Source: a bacterium (GTDB lineage Bacteria; Patescibacteriota; Minisyncoccia; UBA6257; UBA9933). From it: a stretch of DNA of 34,220 nucleotides. The stretch covers positions 1-34,220 of the forward strand of contig JAJYWO010000008.1 in NCBI GenBank assembly GCA_021791445.1. Direction: 5' to 3'. The notes beneath the pieces were generated by a model that ran no database searches, was not told where the DNA came from, and saw only the letters and a program-made list of their open reading frames with translations. Made by a program: the position numbers and the translations under genes. Every line of letters starts with the position of its first letter. Position 1 is the stretch's first letter. Positions 1 through 9,836 of the stretch are shown here, piece by piece.

Positions 1-499
1 CTAATTGGAAAGCGTCGGCGTCACCGGTTAAAATTATAATTTTTAAATCAGGCAGTCCGCCGTCCGCCGGCTGGCGGAGCGAAGAAAATTTTTCAGCCGC
101 GGTGCCGATTAAGTCGTCCGCTTCAAATCCCGGAATTTCAAAAGTTTTTATGCCGAAAGCGTTAAATAAATTATGCGCTTCTATGATTTGCGAAATCAAT
201 TCGTCGGGCGCTTTGGGTCGATGGGCTTTGTATTTTTCGTACATTTCTTTGCGAAAAGTCGGCTCCGGCCGGTCAAAGAAAGCGGCAACATAATCCGGTA
301 AATTATTATTTATTCCATTGGCGGAAGTGAGTATATTCTCGCTATTATTTTTCTTTACCGGATTAAGAATTTTAAGCAGAATATTGGAAAGGCCGTAAAG
401 CGCGCCGCTGGAACGGCCGTCTTTTGTCGTAAACGGCGGCAAAGCGTGAAAGCAGCGGTGAATCAAAGCGTTGGCGTCAATGAGTAGAAGAGTTTTCAT
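1..499 (-). CDS. polA: DNA polymerase I, N-terminal 5'-3' exonuclease region (partial, runs off window start)
   Basis: Reverse-strand translation begins MKTLLLIDANALIHRCFHALPPFTTKDGRSSGALYGLSNILLKIL and continues YKAHRPKAPDELISQI...FGIKTFEIPGFEADDLIGTAA...ILTGDADAFQL, typical of the PolA FEN domain. Confidence 0.9.
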   Translation of the reverse strand, partial: MKTLLLIDANALIHRCFHALPPFTTKDGRSSGALYGLSNILLKILNPVKKNNSENILTSANGINNNLPDYVAAFFDRPEPTFRKEMYEKYKAHRPKAPDELISQIIEAHNLFNAFGIKTFEIPGFEADDLIGTAAEKFSSLRQPADGGLPDLKIIILTGDADAFQL

Positions 500-531
500 A
501 TTTTCAATTGTATATTATAATATCAATAACA

Positions 532-2241
532 ATGTTGCAAATTCCATCTCAAAAACTGAAAGAAATTTTAATCAAGGACAATCTTGTTGATCCGGAAAAA
601 TTTGATTTTCTAGCGAACGAGGCGAAACGCATGGGCCAGGATATCGGGGATATTTTGATTTCGCGCAACATCATCACGACGGATTATTTTTACGGCGTTC
701 TGGCGGCTTATTTCAACGTTGAAATGGCCGATTTAATCGGCAAGAAAATAGACGAGCAAGTTCTTAATCTTCTTTCCGAGAATGTGGCCAAGCAGAAAAA
801 GGCGATTGTGTTCGGGAAAGAGCCGGACGGCGATTTAAGCGTCGCCATGGAAAATCCGAACGATTTGGGAATTATTGAATTTCTCAGGAATAATTTAAAA
901 TCCGAAATTAAGCCGTATCTCGCCACTCAAGACGACTTAAACAAAGGATTTGCGATGTACAGCCGCAAATTCGCCGAAGATTTCAGAAAACTGGTTGAAG
1001 AAAACATTCAGGCGTCATTGAGGCAGAAAGCCGGCACGGTTGAAGAAGCGGCTTCCGCGATTCCCATTGTCGCGCTTATTGATAATATCATTTTCTACGC
1101 GCTTTCATTGCGCGCTTCCGATATTCACGTGGAAATTCTTGAAGACGGAATTTTGATAAGGTTCAGAATTGACGGCGTTCTTCATGAAATTGTCAAGATT
1201 CCCAAAGAAGTCCATCCGGCGGTTGTCGCCAGGGTGAAATTAATCGCGGCGTTGAAAATAGACGAACACCACAAGCCGCAGGACGGCCGAACTCATTATA
1301 AAGTCGGTTCGGATTTGATTGACATCAGAATTTCCATTATCCCGACTTTTTATGGCGAGAAAATTGAAATGCGTCTTTTGCCGGCCGCCCAGAAACCGCT
1401 CGCTTTAAGGGAGGTCGGTTTGATGGATGATATGATTAAAATCATTGAAGAGAATATCAAGAAGACTTACGGGATGATTTTGGTGACCGGTCCGACCGGA
1501 AGCGGAAAAACCACGACGCTTTACGCCATTTTGAACATTTTGAATATGCCGGAGGTCAATATTATTACCATTGAGGATCCGATTGAATACAACATTAAAT
1601 ACATTAATCAGGTCCAAATAAATCCGCTGGCGGGCATCACTTTTGAAAGCGGATTGCGTTCCATTTTAAGGCAAGACCCGAACATTATCATGGTCGGCGA
1701 AATTCGCGACGAAGAAACCGCCGAAATCGCGGTGCATTCGGCTTTGACCGGGCATTTGGTTTTATCCAGCTTGCACACCAATGACGCGACAACGGCGATT
1801 CCGCGCTTGTTTGATATGAAAATTCCGCCGTTTTTGACGGCCGCGGTTTTGAATTTGATTGTCGCTCAAAGATTGGTGAGAAAAATTTGTCTGGATTGCA
1901 TTGGTTCATTCGCGCCTTCGGAAGATTTGTTAAATTCCATAAAAAAACAATTAAAAGAGTTGAATATTGATTCCGAATTCAGGGCGCCGAAAGTTTTATA
2001 CCAAGGCAAGGGATGCATAAGCTGCGGCAATACCGGCTATTCCGGCCGTTTAGGAATTTTTGAAATTCTGAATATTGACGAGGATTTGCGCAAGGAAATC
2101 ATCAATCCGAATTTTTCTCTTGATAATCTGGCGAAATTGGCGAAAGAAAAAGGGATGATTACAATGTTCCAAGACGGATTAAGAAAAGCGGAATTGGGAA
2201 TAACGACGATAGAAGAAGTATTGCGCGTAATTCGCGAATAA
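532..2241 (+). CDS. pilB: Type IV pilus assembly / type II secretion ATPase (PilB/GspE family)
   Basis: Walker [45 protein letters not shown]-terminal CxxC zinc region. Start placed at internal ATG 532 (ORF opens at 508). Confidence 0.93.
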   Translation: MLQIPSQKLKEILIKDNLVDPEKFDFLANEAKRMGQDIGDILISRNIITTDYFYGVLAAYFNVEMADLIGKKIDEQVLNLLSENVAKQKKAIVFGKEPDGDLSVAMENPNDLGIIEFLRNNLKSEIKPYLATQDDLNKGFAMYSRKFAEDFRKLVEENIQASLRQKAGTVEEAASAIPIVALIDNIIFYALSLRASDIHVEILEDGILIRFRIDGVLHEIVKIPKEVHPAVVARVKLIAALKIDEHHKPQDGRTHYKVGSDLIDIRISIIPTFYGEKIEMRLLPAAQKPLALREVGLMDDMIKIIEENIKKTYGMILVTGPTGSGKTTTLYAILNILNMPEVNIITIEDPIEYNIKYINQVQINPLAGITFESGLRSILRQDPNIIMVGEIRDEETAEIAVHSALTGHLVLSSLHTNDATTAIPRLFDMKIPPFLTAAVLNLIVAQRLVRKICLDCIGSFAPSEDLLNSIKKQLKELNIDSEFRAPKVLYQGKGCISCGNTGYSGRLGIFEILNIDEDLRKEIINPNFSLDNLAKLAKEKGMITMFQDGLRKAELGITTIEEVLRVIRE

Positions 2242-2335
2242 AATAAATTTTCAATTTCCAATTTTCATTGAATTTTCAATGATTCATTGTTTCATTTATT
2301 GAAAATTGAGAACTGAAAATTGAAAATTTTTTAAG

Positions 2336-3547
2336 ATGCGTTTCCACTACATCGCCTCCCAAACGGGCGGAAAAATTATAGAAGGGGATTATGAAGCTGA
2401 AAGCACGGCGGATGTTTTGGGTTATTTGGCGAGCCAAGGGCTAAGGCCGATTTCCCTGAAAGCTTCCAAAGAGCTTGCGAAAACCAAAGGATTTAAAATT
2501 TTCAGCCATACGATTGACATTGAAGACAAAGTTTTTTTGACGAAATATTTGGCTTTAATGTTGCGGGTCGGTACCGATCTTTTGAGGGCGATAGACATTT
2601 TGGTTGCTGATTTTGAAAAGCCGGCGCTTAAAGCGCTTTTGATGGAAATTAGAAGTTCTCTGGAAAAGGGCCAGCCGTTTTATTCGGTGTTTTTGAAATA
2701 TCCGAAATTTTTCTCGTCGGTTTTCATTAATATGATTAAAGCCGGAGAAACTTCCGGAAATTTGGAGCTTGTTTTCGGCCAATTGAGCGTTTCGTTGCAA
2801 AAAGAACAGGATTTAAGAAGGCAAATCAAAGCGGCGCTTACTTATCCGGTTATTCTTTTAATCGCTTCGGTGGTCATTCTTTTCATTTTGGTGAGTTTCG
2901 CGCTTCCAAAAATCGCCAATATCTTTTCTTCGGGCGGATTTGAGCCGCCGCTTTTTTCAAAAATCGTTTTCGCCATCGGACTTTTTATGGGAAAATATTT
3001 TTGGTTTATTCTCGCTTTGGCGGTTATTTTAATCGGCGGCATATGGTTTTTTATGCTGAAATCAGTCGCCGGAAAGAAAATTTTTTCAAGATTTATCGTA
3101 AGGACTCCTCTTATCGGCGGCGTTCTCAAGAAAATCGCCCTGCAGCGTTTTGCCTCTACTTTTTCCGCTTTGCTTTCTTCGGGATTGCCGATACTTGATT
3201 CTTTGGAAATCACCGCGGACGCGGTCGGCAATGAAGAATTGAAGGCGAGTTTGCGGAGAATCGCGCGCGAAGGGATTTCAAAGGGTTTGACCATCGGCGA
3301 AGCGTTCCGCAAGGAACCGGTGTTCCCGAGAGTGGTCGTCAATTTGATGGCGATTTCCGAAAAAGCCGGACATATTGAAAATATTTTGGCGACTTTGGCG
3401 GATTTTTACACTTCGGAAATAGAATCTTCCATCAAGTCCTTGGTTTCATTCTTGGAGCCGATATTGCTTTTGGTTATCGGGCTTGTCATCGGCACCATCG
3501 CGCTGGCAATCATTGTTCCGATTTATCAATTAGTAGGACAATTCTAA
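2336..3547 (+). CDS. pilC: Type II secretion system F family / PilC inner-membrane protein
   Basis: 403 aa with two GspF-type repeats (TKYLALMLRVGTDLLRAIDIL; QRFASTFSALLSSGLPILDSLEI) and TM segments; follows pilB. Confidence 0.93.
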   Translation: MRFHYIASQTGGKIIEGDYEAESTADVLGYLASQGLRPISLKASKELAKTKGFKIFSHTIDIEDKVFLTKYLALMLRVGTDLLRAIDILVADFEKPALKALLMEIRSSLEKGQPFYSVFLKYPKFFSSVFINMIKAGETSGNLELVFGQLSVSLQKEQDLRRQIKAALTYPVILLIASVVILFILVSFALPKIANIFSSGGFEPPLFSKIVFAIGLFMGKYFWFILALAVILIGGIWFFMLKSVAGKKIFSRFIVRTPLIGGVLKKIALQRFASTFSALLSSGLPILDSLEITADAVGNEELKASLRRIAREGISKGLTIGEAFRKEPVFPRVVVNLMAISEKAGHIENILATLADFYTSEIESSIKSLVSFLEPILLLVIGLVIGTIALAIIVPIYQLVGQF

Positions 3548-3553
3548 TCTAAA

Positions 3554-4015
3554 ATGAAAGGTTTTACCCTTGTTGAACTTATAATCACCATCGGCATTAT
3601 TGCCGCATTATCCACCATTGGTTTTTTGAGTTTATTCGGCTATCGCGGCAATCAAGATTTGGATTTAACCGCCAAAGAAATCGTCATAACTTTGCGCAAC
3701 GCGCAAGACCGTTCCATTTCGCAGGAAACCGACGCCGGCCGTTTCGGCGTTCATTTTGAGAATTCTGTTTCTGCGGGCGGATTTTATGATTTGTTTTCCG
3801 GCCCGACTTACGCCACCGGCACCATAATCAGCAAAAATTCTCTGCGTCCGACAATTCAATTTTCCGATCCGACAAGCGGAAACAATAAAGACGTTATTTT
3901 TACTCCGGTGAGCGGTTTGCCGAACGCTTCAACAACCATTACAATTTCCCTTAAAAGAGATACTTCAATTTTGAAAACAATAATTGTGAACACCAATGGA
4001 CAAATTCAATACTAA
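3554..4015 (+). CDS. Prepilin-type pseudopilin (GspH/FimT-like)
   Basis: Class III signal MKGFTLVELIITIGIIAALSTIGFLS. Confidence 0.85.
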   Translation: MKGFTLVELIITIGIIAALSTIGFLSLFGYRGNQDLDLTAKEIVITLRNAQDRSISQETDAGRFGVHFENSVSAGGFYDLFSGPTYATGTIISKNSLRPTIQFSDPTSGNNKDVIFTPVSGLPNASTTITISLKRDTSILKTIIVNTNGQIQY

Positions 4016-4673
4016 TAGAGGTCAATCGCTTATAGAAGTAATTGTCGGCATGTCCGTTGCCACTATTTTAATCGGCGCCGCCACCGCGGCAACGGTTGTG
4101 ATTTTGCGGAGCAATTTTGACGTGAAAACAACCCAAATCGCTTCTTTTTTGGCTTCGGATTATCTGGGCAGCATTCAATCATTGGCTTATTCCGATTGGC
4201 AGAAAATTTATAATCCGCCTTCCGCCAAAGGCGTTGATTCGCAATTTTATTTGAACGCTTCGGGGACAACATTCGCTTTGGTTTCGGGCGCCACCACCAC
4301 GATTATTGAAGGGAAAAGTTTCACCCGTTATTTTTCCATTGAAAATACGAATCGCGATTCTTGCGGCATCGGCAACATCACGACAAGCGCGACAACTTCC
4401 TGCGCCGCTGTGGGCGACAGCGGAATCGCCGAAGATCCGTCAACGCAGAAAATTACCGTAAAAGTAAATTGGGAAGGAGGACGCAGTTTGAATAAAATTA
4501 AATATCTGACGCGAAGCCAAAATAAGGTTTTTGTCCAGACTGATTGGAGCGGCGGAGGGAATCAGGCGGCATTTCCGACGAGCACAAATTACACTTTTAT
4601 AAACAATAAATTCGCGAGTTCAAGCAACATTGATTTTTCAACAGCCGGTTCTCTTAAAATAAACGGAATTTAA
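3996..4673 (+). CDS. Prepilin-type N-terminal methylation domain protein
   Basis: GQSLIEVIVGMSVATILIGAATAATVV after a short leader; overlaps the upstream pseudopilin by 20 nt. Confidence 0.75.
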   Translation: MDKFNTNRGQSLIEVIVGMSVATILIGAATAATVVILRSNFDVKTTQIASFLASDYLGSIQSLAYSDWQKIYNPPSAKGVDSQFYLNASGTTFALVSGATTTIIEGKSFTRYFSIENTNRDSCGIGNITTSATTSCAAVGDSGIAEDPSTQKITVKVNWEGGRSLNKIKYLTRSQNKVFVQTDWSGGGNQAAFPTSTNYTFINNKFASSSNIDFSTAGSLKINGI

Positions 4674-4674
4674 C

Positions 4675-5574
4675 ATGAAAAAATTTAATTCCATGCTTAT
4701 TAGCGGGCAGGCAAAATTTAAAAAATTTGCGGTTTGGTTATTGGGCGGTTTTTTTATATTTACTGCTTTCTACTTTCTGCTTACTACTATTTTCGCCGCT
4801 ACAAATATAGATTCCACTTTTCGCTACGCCTGGAACGATGTAATCGGCTGGGTGGATTTTTACGCGACGGGCAATGTTAATGTTTCTTCAACGCAATTGA
4901 TCGGCTATGCTTCTTCGTCAATTGGGTTTATCGCTTTGGATTGCGCCACTTCGCCGAGCGGCAATGTTTGCGGAACAAGCGATTTTAAAGTTTTGAAAGA
5001 CGGCGATGGCAATTTGAGCGGCTACGCTTTCAATGACAATTTCGGTTGGCTCAGTTTTTCCGGAACAACAACGTTAGGCGGAGCGTACGGCGTTTCCGTA
5101 AATCCTTCAACCGGAGATTTCTCCGGTTGGGCGTGGAATGACAATGTGGGCTGGTTCAGTTTTAACTGTTCCGATCCCGGCGCCGGCGGTTGTTCGATCG
5201 CCAATTATAAAGTTAAAACCAGCTTTACTTCCACTTCCACTTCGGGCTGGCTGGAATCTTCCACATTTGACACTTGGGCGATCGGCGGCGCGGCGATGAA
5301 TACGATTATGTGGCAGGGAACTCAGCCGAGCGGAACAAGCGTAAAATTCCAAATTGCTTCTTCAAACGATTTGGCCGGGCCGTGGAATTATAAAGGCCCG
5401 GATGGCTCGGATACCACTTATTATTCTCCGTCCGGAACCGGTGTTCCGGCGCAGATAAATTTGGCGCACCATAATAACCAAAGATATTTCCGTTATAAGA
5501 TATTTTTATATTCCAATCCCAGTGGCGTTAAATCGCCGACCGTAACGGACATAATAATAAATTGGAGTCCGTAG
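4675..5574 (+). CDS. Secreted/surface protein with WNDNxGW repeats
   Basis: N-terminal TM segment; repeats [40 protein letters not shown]; co-directional with pilus genes. Confidence 0.7.
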   Translation: MKKFNSMLISGQAKFKKFAVWLLGGFFIFTAFYFLLTTIFAATNIDSTFRYAWNDVIGWVDFYATGNVNVSSTQLIGYASSSIGFIALDCATSPSGNVCGTSDFKVLKDGDGNLSGYAFNDNFGWLSFSGTTTLGGAYGVSVNPSTGDFSGWAWNDNVGWFSFNCSDPGAGGCSIANYKVKTSFTSTSTSGWLESSTFDTWAIGGAAMNTIMWQGTQPSGTSVKFQIASSNDLAGPWNYKGPDGSDTTYYSPSGTGVPAQINLAHHNNQRYFRYKIFLYSNPSGVKSPTVTDIIINWSP

Positions 5575-5614
5575 ATTTTCTTTCTTTTTGACAAAAAAAC
5601 ATTATAATCAAGGA

Positions 5615-7972
5615 ATGTTTGGTTTTTTAAGAAACTTATTCGGCAAGCAGGATTTTAGGCCGCTGGTGGCGGCCATTAACGCTTTTGAACCGGAATTGGA
5701 AAAACTTAATAATGACGAGTTGAAAAGCAAAAGTTTGGAATTAAAAAAACGAATTGCGGAAGGTGAGAAGATTGACGATGTATTGCCGGAAGCGTTCGCT
5801 TTGTGCCGCGAAGCCGCAAAAAGAACTTTGGGCCAGAGGCATTTTGACGTTCAGCTAATCGGCGGCGTTGTTTTGCATCAAGGAAAAATTGCGGAAATGG
5901 CGACCGGCGAAGGAAAAACTTTAACCGCTGTTTTGGCGGCTTATCTTAATGGTCTGTCCGACAAAGGCGTTCATATTATTACGGTTAATGATTATTTGGC
6001 GCGCAGGGACGCGGTTTGGATGGGACAGATTTATGACGCCTTGGGATTAAGTATAGGATGCTTAACGCACGATCAGGCTTTCATTTACGATTCCTCCTAT
6101 ACTCAGATAAACGCAGATAATAAGCAGATAAACGCAGATAATATTCGCGATCAATTGGGCGGTTTTAAAATTGTTCACGAATTTCTCAGGCCGATTTCTC
6201 GCAGAGAAGCGTATCAATGCGACATTCTTTACGGCACAAATCACGAATTCGGTTTTGATTATTTGAGGGATAATTTGGCTTACCGCTTAGAAGATCAGGT
6301 TCAGCGTAAGCCTTTTTATTACGCGATTATTGACGAAGTGGACAGTATTTTAATAGACGAAGCGCGAACACCGCTGATTATTTCCGCGCCGGACGCGGAA
6401 TCGTCGCAGTATTATAAAGTTTTCGCCAAAGTTGTGAGCCGGCTGGAAAAAGAAAAAGATTATTTGGTTGACGAAAAAGCGAAATCGGCGACAATCACCG
6501 ACGAAGGCATCGGCAAGGTGGAAAAATTCCTTAACATCAATAATCTTTACGAGCCGGAAAATCTGCGTTTGGTCCATTATTTGGAAGAATCCCTTAAGGC
6601 CGCGGCGCTTTTCAAAAAAGACAAAAATTATATTGTTGAATCCGCCTCGACTGGCGGAAATGAAATAATAATCATTGACGAATTTACCGGCAGAAAAATG
6701 TACGGCCGCAGATATTCCGGCGGTTTGCATCAGGCTATTGAAGCTAAAGAGGATGTTGAAGTGAAACAGGAATCACGCACTTACGCCCAGATAACTATCC
6801 AAAATTATTTTCGTTTGTATGAAAAATTGAGCGGCATGACCGGCACAGCCCAGACATCGGCGGAAGAATTCCATAAAGTTTATAATTTGGAAGTCGCGAA
6901 CATTCCGACCAATAAGCCGCTTGTCCGCAAGGACCAGCCGGATTTGATTTATAAAACTTTCAAGGCTAAATGCGGCGCTGTGGTGGAAGAAGCGAAAAAT
7001 CGCCGGCAGAAAGGCCAGCCGGTTTTAATCGGCACGGCGTCAATTGAACACAATGAGCTGATTTCTTATTTATTGAGGCAAGCCGGCGTTTCGCATGAAG
7101 TTTTAAACGCCAAAAATCATGAAAGCGAAGGCGCGATAATCGCGCAAGCCGGAAAAATCGGAGCCGTGACGGTGGCGACCAATATGGCGGGCCGCGGCGT
7201 TGATATTGTTCTCGGCGGAAACCCTTTTAGCGTTGAAGAACAGCAAAAAGTGAAAGAAGCGGGCGGTCTGTGCGTAATCGGAACCGAACGCCATGAAGCG
7301 CGCCGAATTGACAATCAGTTGCGTGGCAGAAGCGGACGGCAAGGCGATCCCGGAGAAACGAGATTTTTTCTTTCGCTGGAAGACGATTTATTGAGAATTT
7401 TCGGCGGAGAAAAGATAAAATCGTTAATGGGACATTTGGATTTGCCGGAAAATCATCCTATTGAGTCTAAACTTGTTTCCAGGGTCGTTAATGAGGCGCA
7501 GAAAAAAATTGAAGGATTGAATTTTGATTCCAGAAAACATTTATTGGAATACGACGATGTTTTAAACAAACAGAGAAAGGCGATTTACGAAAAAAGGCAG
7601 AAGATGCTTGCGGAGGGAGTGAACCCGCAATTATTGGGAATGATTGATATGCTTTGGATGAATCATCTGGAAAATATGGAAGCGCTGCGCGAATCCGTTC
7701 GTTTACGCGCTTACGGCCAGCACGACCCGCTGGTGGAATACCGCCGCGAAAGCAATATGATGTACAAGGAAATGATGGCGGGATTTGAGAAATGGATTAG
7801 CGAACAAAATATGAAATCCAATCCGCCAGCTGGCGGACTAAATCCGAAACAAATTGGAAATTGGTCCGCCGGCTGGCGGATGAAAATTGAAAATTCTCAA
7901 CCAAAGGTTGGACGTAATGATATTTGTCCTTGCGGAAGCGGAAAGAAATATAAACGCTGTCACGGAGCGTAA
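5615..7972 (+). CDS. secA: Preprotein translocase subunit SecA (compact form)
   Basis: [59 protein letters not shown]-terminal [14 protein letters not shown]. Start set at [10 protein letters not shown]. Confidence 0.95.
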   Translation: MFGFLRNLFGKQDFRPLVAAINAFEPELEKLNNDELKSKSLELKKRIAEGEKIDDVLPEAFALCREAAKRTLGQRHFDVQLIGGVVLHQGKIAEMATGEGKTLTAVLAAYLNGLSDKGVHIITVNDYLARRDAVWMGQIYDALGLSIGCLTHDQAFIYDSSYTQINADNKQINADNIRDQLGGFKIVHEFLRPISRREAYQCDILYGTNHEFGFDYLRDNLAYRLEDQVQRKPFYYAIIDEVDSILIDEARTPLIISAPDAESSQYYKVFAKVVSRLEKEKDYLVDEKAKSATITDEGIGKVEKFLNINNLYEPENLRLVHYLEESLKAAALFKKDKNYIVESASTGGNEIIIIDEFTGRKMYGRRYSGGLHQAIEAKEDVEVKQESRTYAQITIQNYFRLYEKLSGMTGTAQTSAEEFHKVYNLEVANIPTNKPLVRKDQPDLIYKTFKAKCGAVVEEAKNRRQKGQPVLIGTASIEHNELISYLLRQAGVSHEVLNAKNHESEGAIIAQAGKIGAVTVATNMAGRGVDIVLGGNPFSVEEQQKVKEAGGLCVIGTERHEARRIDNQLRGRSGRQGDPGETRFFLSLEDDLLRIFGGEKIKSLMGHLDLPENHPIESKLVSRVVNEAQKKIEGLNFDSRKHLLEYDDVLNKQRKAIYEKRQKMLAEGVNPQLLGMIDMLWMNHLENMEALRESVRLRAYGQHDPLVEYRRESNMMYKEMMAGFEKWISEQNMKSNPPAGGLNPKQIGNWSAGWRMKIENSQPKVGRNDICPCGSGKKYKRCHGA

Positions 7973-8001
7973 CAGCGTTTATCCTGAGCGAAGTTAAAAA
8001 A

Positions 8002-8340
8002 TTATTTTTCTTTTACCGGCCGAAGATTGATTGCGATTTCTTTGTATTTGATGATTTCGTTGTGAAGTTTGTTTTTTATTTCGTCAATCGCGATTCTAAT
8101 GTCGGAATCGTAATGCTCCGCCCGCAGATTTTTTTTCGGCAGGCGCAAATTCGCTTCGGCGTAAAAAACATTTCCGCTTTTATGGTGTTTGGTGGTTCTG
8201 GCTATTTCAATTTCAGTTTTAATTTCGCCTTCGGCCTCAAATCTTTGTAAAAGATGGTCTAACGCGCCGATTTTTATTTCAACGTATTCGCGGATTGACG
8301 GCGTAATATCAAGATTTTTTGAATGGATGATTATATTCAT
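8002..8340 (-). CDS. hpf: Ribosome hibernation promoting factor / ribosomal subunit interface protein
   Basis: MNIIIHSKNLDITPSIREYVEIKIGALDHLL...HHKSGNVFYAEANLRLP; HPF/RaiA N-terminal fold pattern. Confidence 0.88.
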   Translation of the reverse strand: MNIIIHSKNLDITPSIREYVEIKIGALDHLLQRFEAEGEIKTEIEIARTTKHHKSGNVFYAEANLRLPKKNLRAEHYDSDIRIAIDEIKNKLHNEIIKYKEIAINLRPVKEK

Positions 8341-8376
8341 ATTTTTATTATAAATAAATTGTTTGTAAAATAAAAG

Positions 8377-8401
8377 CTCCCTCCCCTTGTAGGGGAGGGA
8401 G
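8377..8401 (-). terminator. Rho-independent terminator-like hairpin
   Basis: CTCCCTCCCC-ttgta-GGGGAGGGAG perfect 10-bp stem; on the minus strand it is followed by CTTTTATTTT. Confidence 0.6.
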
Positions 8402-8407
8402 AGAAAA

Positions 8408-8455
8408 TTACTTCTTTTTCTTTCCGGCTTTTTTAGCTTTTTTCTTAGCAGCCAT
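8408..8455 (-). CDS. 15-aa Lys/Ala miniprotein MAAKKKAKKAGKKKK (putative)
   Basis: ATG at 8455 to TAA at 8408; terminator-like hairpin immediately downstream; no clear SD. Confidence 0.4.
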   Translation of the reverse strand: MAAKKKAKKAGKKKK

Positions 8456-8669
8456 TTAAGTAATCTGTTTTTATTTTTTTAAGGAATAAAACAGATATTA
8501 TTTTTATAATCAGCGATGAAATTGTCGACCGTACAATCTCGCGCGCTGATCCTTTACTACTTTTTCAATCTGCCTATCGGCAGACAAAGAAGAAAAAAAT
8601 ATTTTTCTTCTTCTATAATAAATTTTATCAAATTGAAAATGAAATGCAATGTGGATAACTGTGGAAAAC

Positions 8670-9632
8670 TCAAATTCGTTCAATTTCTTCTTTAAGTTCA
8701 ATTTCAAATTTTTTTCTCACTTCATTTTTGACAATTTGAATTAAATTTTCCACATCATCGCCGGTTGCGTTTGAAACATTAACGATAAAATTAGGATGTT
8801 TGGGAGAAATTTGAGCTCCGCCGACAGAAATTCCTTTTAACCCGGCTTCGGAAATTAAAAAAGCCGCTGGTATGACTGGAAGGGGATCGTTTTTTATAAT
8901 TAGCGCTGATTTACGCTGATTTAAAAGCTGATTTATGCTGATATTGTTATTAATTTGAGATATTAGAACGTTTTTAAAAGTGCTGCCCAAACTTGGATAT
9001 TCCATCGGGTGATTTGAAAGGCGATAATTGATATTTTGATTCGTTCTTTCTTCTATTTCTTTTTTGTCGCCCTTCCGGAGTTTTAACGTCGCTTCAACAA
9101 TAATTTCTTTTTGCGGATTTTTCTTAAATATGCTTGAACGGTATTCAAAGTCGCAATCTTCCGCTTTTCGTTTGATGATTTTCGGAATTTTTTGCGATAT
9201 GTCCAAACTCACAACTTCTTCAACAACATCTTTTATTTCTCCGCCGAACGCGCCGGCGTTGCCGCGAATCGCGCCGCCCAAAGTTCCCGGAAGACCGCTC
9301 GCCCATTCCAAACCGGAAAGATTGTTTTCTATGGCGAAATTAACTAAATCACTCATTAAAGTTCCAGCTTCGGCTTTAATAATTTCATTTTGTCCGCCAG
9401 TTAGGGGATTGATTTTTGAATTTTGAATTTTTAAAATCAAGCCGTCAAATCCTTTGTCATTTATTAAAACATTGGTCGCGCCCGCCAAAATAAATAAAGG
9501 CGTTTCAAGTTGCCGTTGTTTTTTTATCGCTTTAATTAAATCATCAACATTTTTCGCTTCAAAAAAATATCGGGCATCACCGCCGATTTTATAATGGCTA
9601 AGTTGTTTTAAGGGAACGTTTTGCTCGAACAT
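8670..9632 (-). CDS. murB: UDP-N-acetylmuramate dehydrogenase (UDP-N-acetylenolpyruvoylglucosamine reductase)
   Basis: LKQLSHYKIGGDARYFFEAKN, GLEWASGLPGTLGGAIRGNAGAFGGEI, GSTFKN, SEAGLKG. Start set at internal ATG (MFEQNVPLKQ). Confidence 0.92.
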   Translation of the reverse strand: MFEQNVPLKQLSHYKIGGDARYFFEAKNVDDLIKAIKKQRQLETPLFILAGATNVLINDKGFDGLILKIQNSKINPLTGGQNEIIKAEAGTLMSDLVNFAIENNLSGLEWASGLPGTLGGAIRGNAGAFGGEIKDVVEEVVSLDISQKIPKIIKRKAEDCDFEYRSSIFKKNPQKEIIVEATLKLRKGDKKEIEERTNQNINYRLSNHPMEYPSLGSTFKNVLISQINNNISINQLLNQRKSALIIKNDPLPVIPAAFLISEAGLKGISVGGAQISPKHPNFIVNVSNATGDDVENLIQIVKNEVRKKFEIELKEEIERI

Positions 9633-9640
9633 ATCACAAT

Positions 9641-9695
9641 GGGACCGCTGACGTTTACCTCCAGTTTGCAATAAGTGAGTGCTTTCAACGGTCCC
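9641..9695 (-). promoter_or_regulatory. Structured 5' leader of murB
   Basis: GGGACCG...CGGTCCC closes a ~55-nt element. A minus-strand TATAAT at 9702-9707 predicts transcription starting at about 9695, the first G. Confidence 0.45.
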
Positions 9696-9730
9696 GATAT
9701 TATTATATCTTTTAATTTCAAAATGGTAAA

Positions 9731-9757
9731 CAAAAACCCTCCGCCAAGGGCGGAGGG
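9731..9757 (-). terminator. Rho-independent terminator
   Basis: Minus strand CCCTCCGCC-ctt-GGCGGAGGG followed by TTTTTGTTT. Confidence 0.8.
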
Positions 9758-9812
9758 GCAAACCGGAATAATGGCTCTTCGTAGATATCATCGCAGAGAG
9801 CTATTACCACTT
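9731..9812 (-). ncRNA. Candidate small RNA (~80 nt) between gtrA-like gene and murB
   Basis: Minus-strand TTGACA (9842-9847), 17-nt spacer, TATAAT (9819-9824), structured segment UAAUaGCUCU...AGAGCcAUUA, then intrinsic terminator; no ORF of note. Confidence 0.45.
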
Positions 9813-9836
9813 AAAAAAATTATATTATGAGATTTT

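Noticed and set aside
2842-3342. Minus-strand 166-aa ORF antisense to pilC
   Set aside because: Mirror of a well-supported coding frame; no family signature. The same applies to most other antisense ORFs in the track.
8510-8707. Minus-strand 65-aa ORF between hpf and murB
   Set aside because: Overlaps the murB 3' end in another frame and spans strong RNA-like stems and DnaA-like boxes; no SD or domain.
9641-9695. T-box or other known riboswitch in the murB leader
   Set aside because: No AGGGTGGNACCGCG T-box sequence or other recalled consensus; kept only as an uncharacterised structured leader.
9633-9791. N-terminal extension of the murB ORF (MISTKSHYSGLPLRPWRR...)
   Set aside because: It translates the terminator, promoter and structured leader; the conserved MurB start is MFEQNVPLKQLSHYKIGG.
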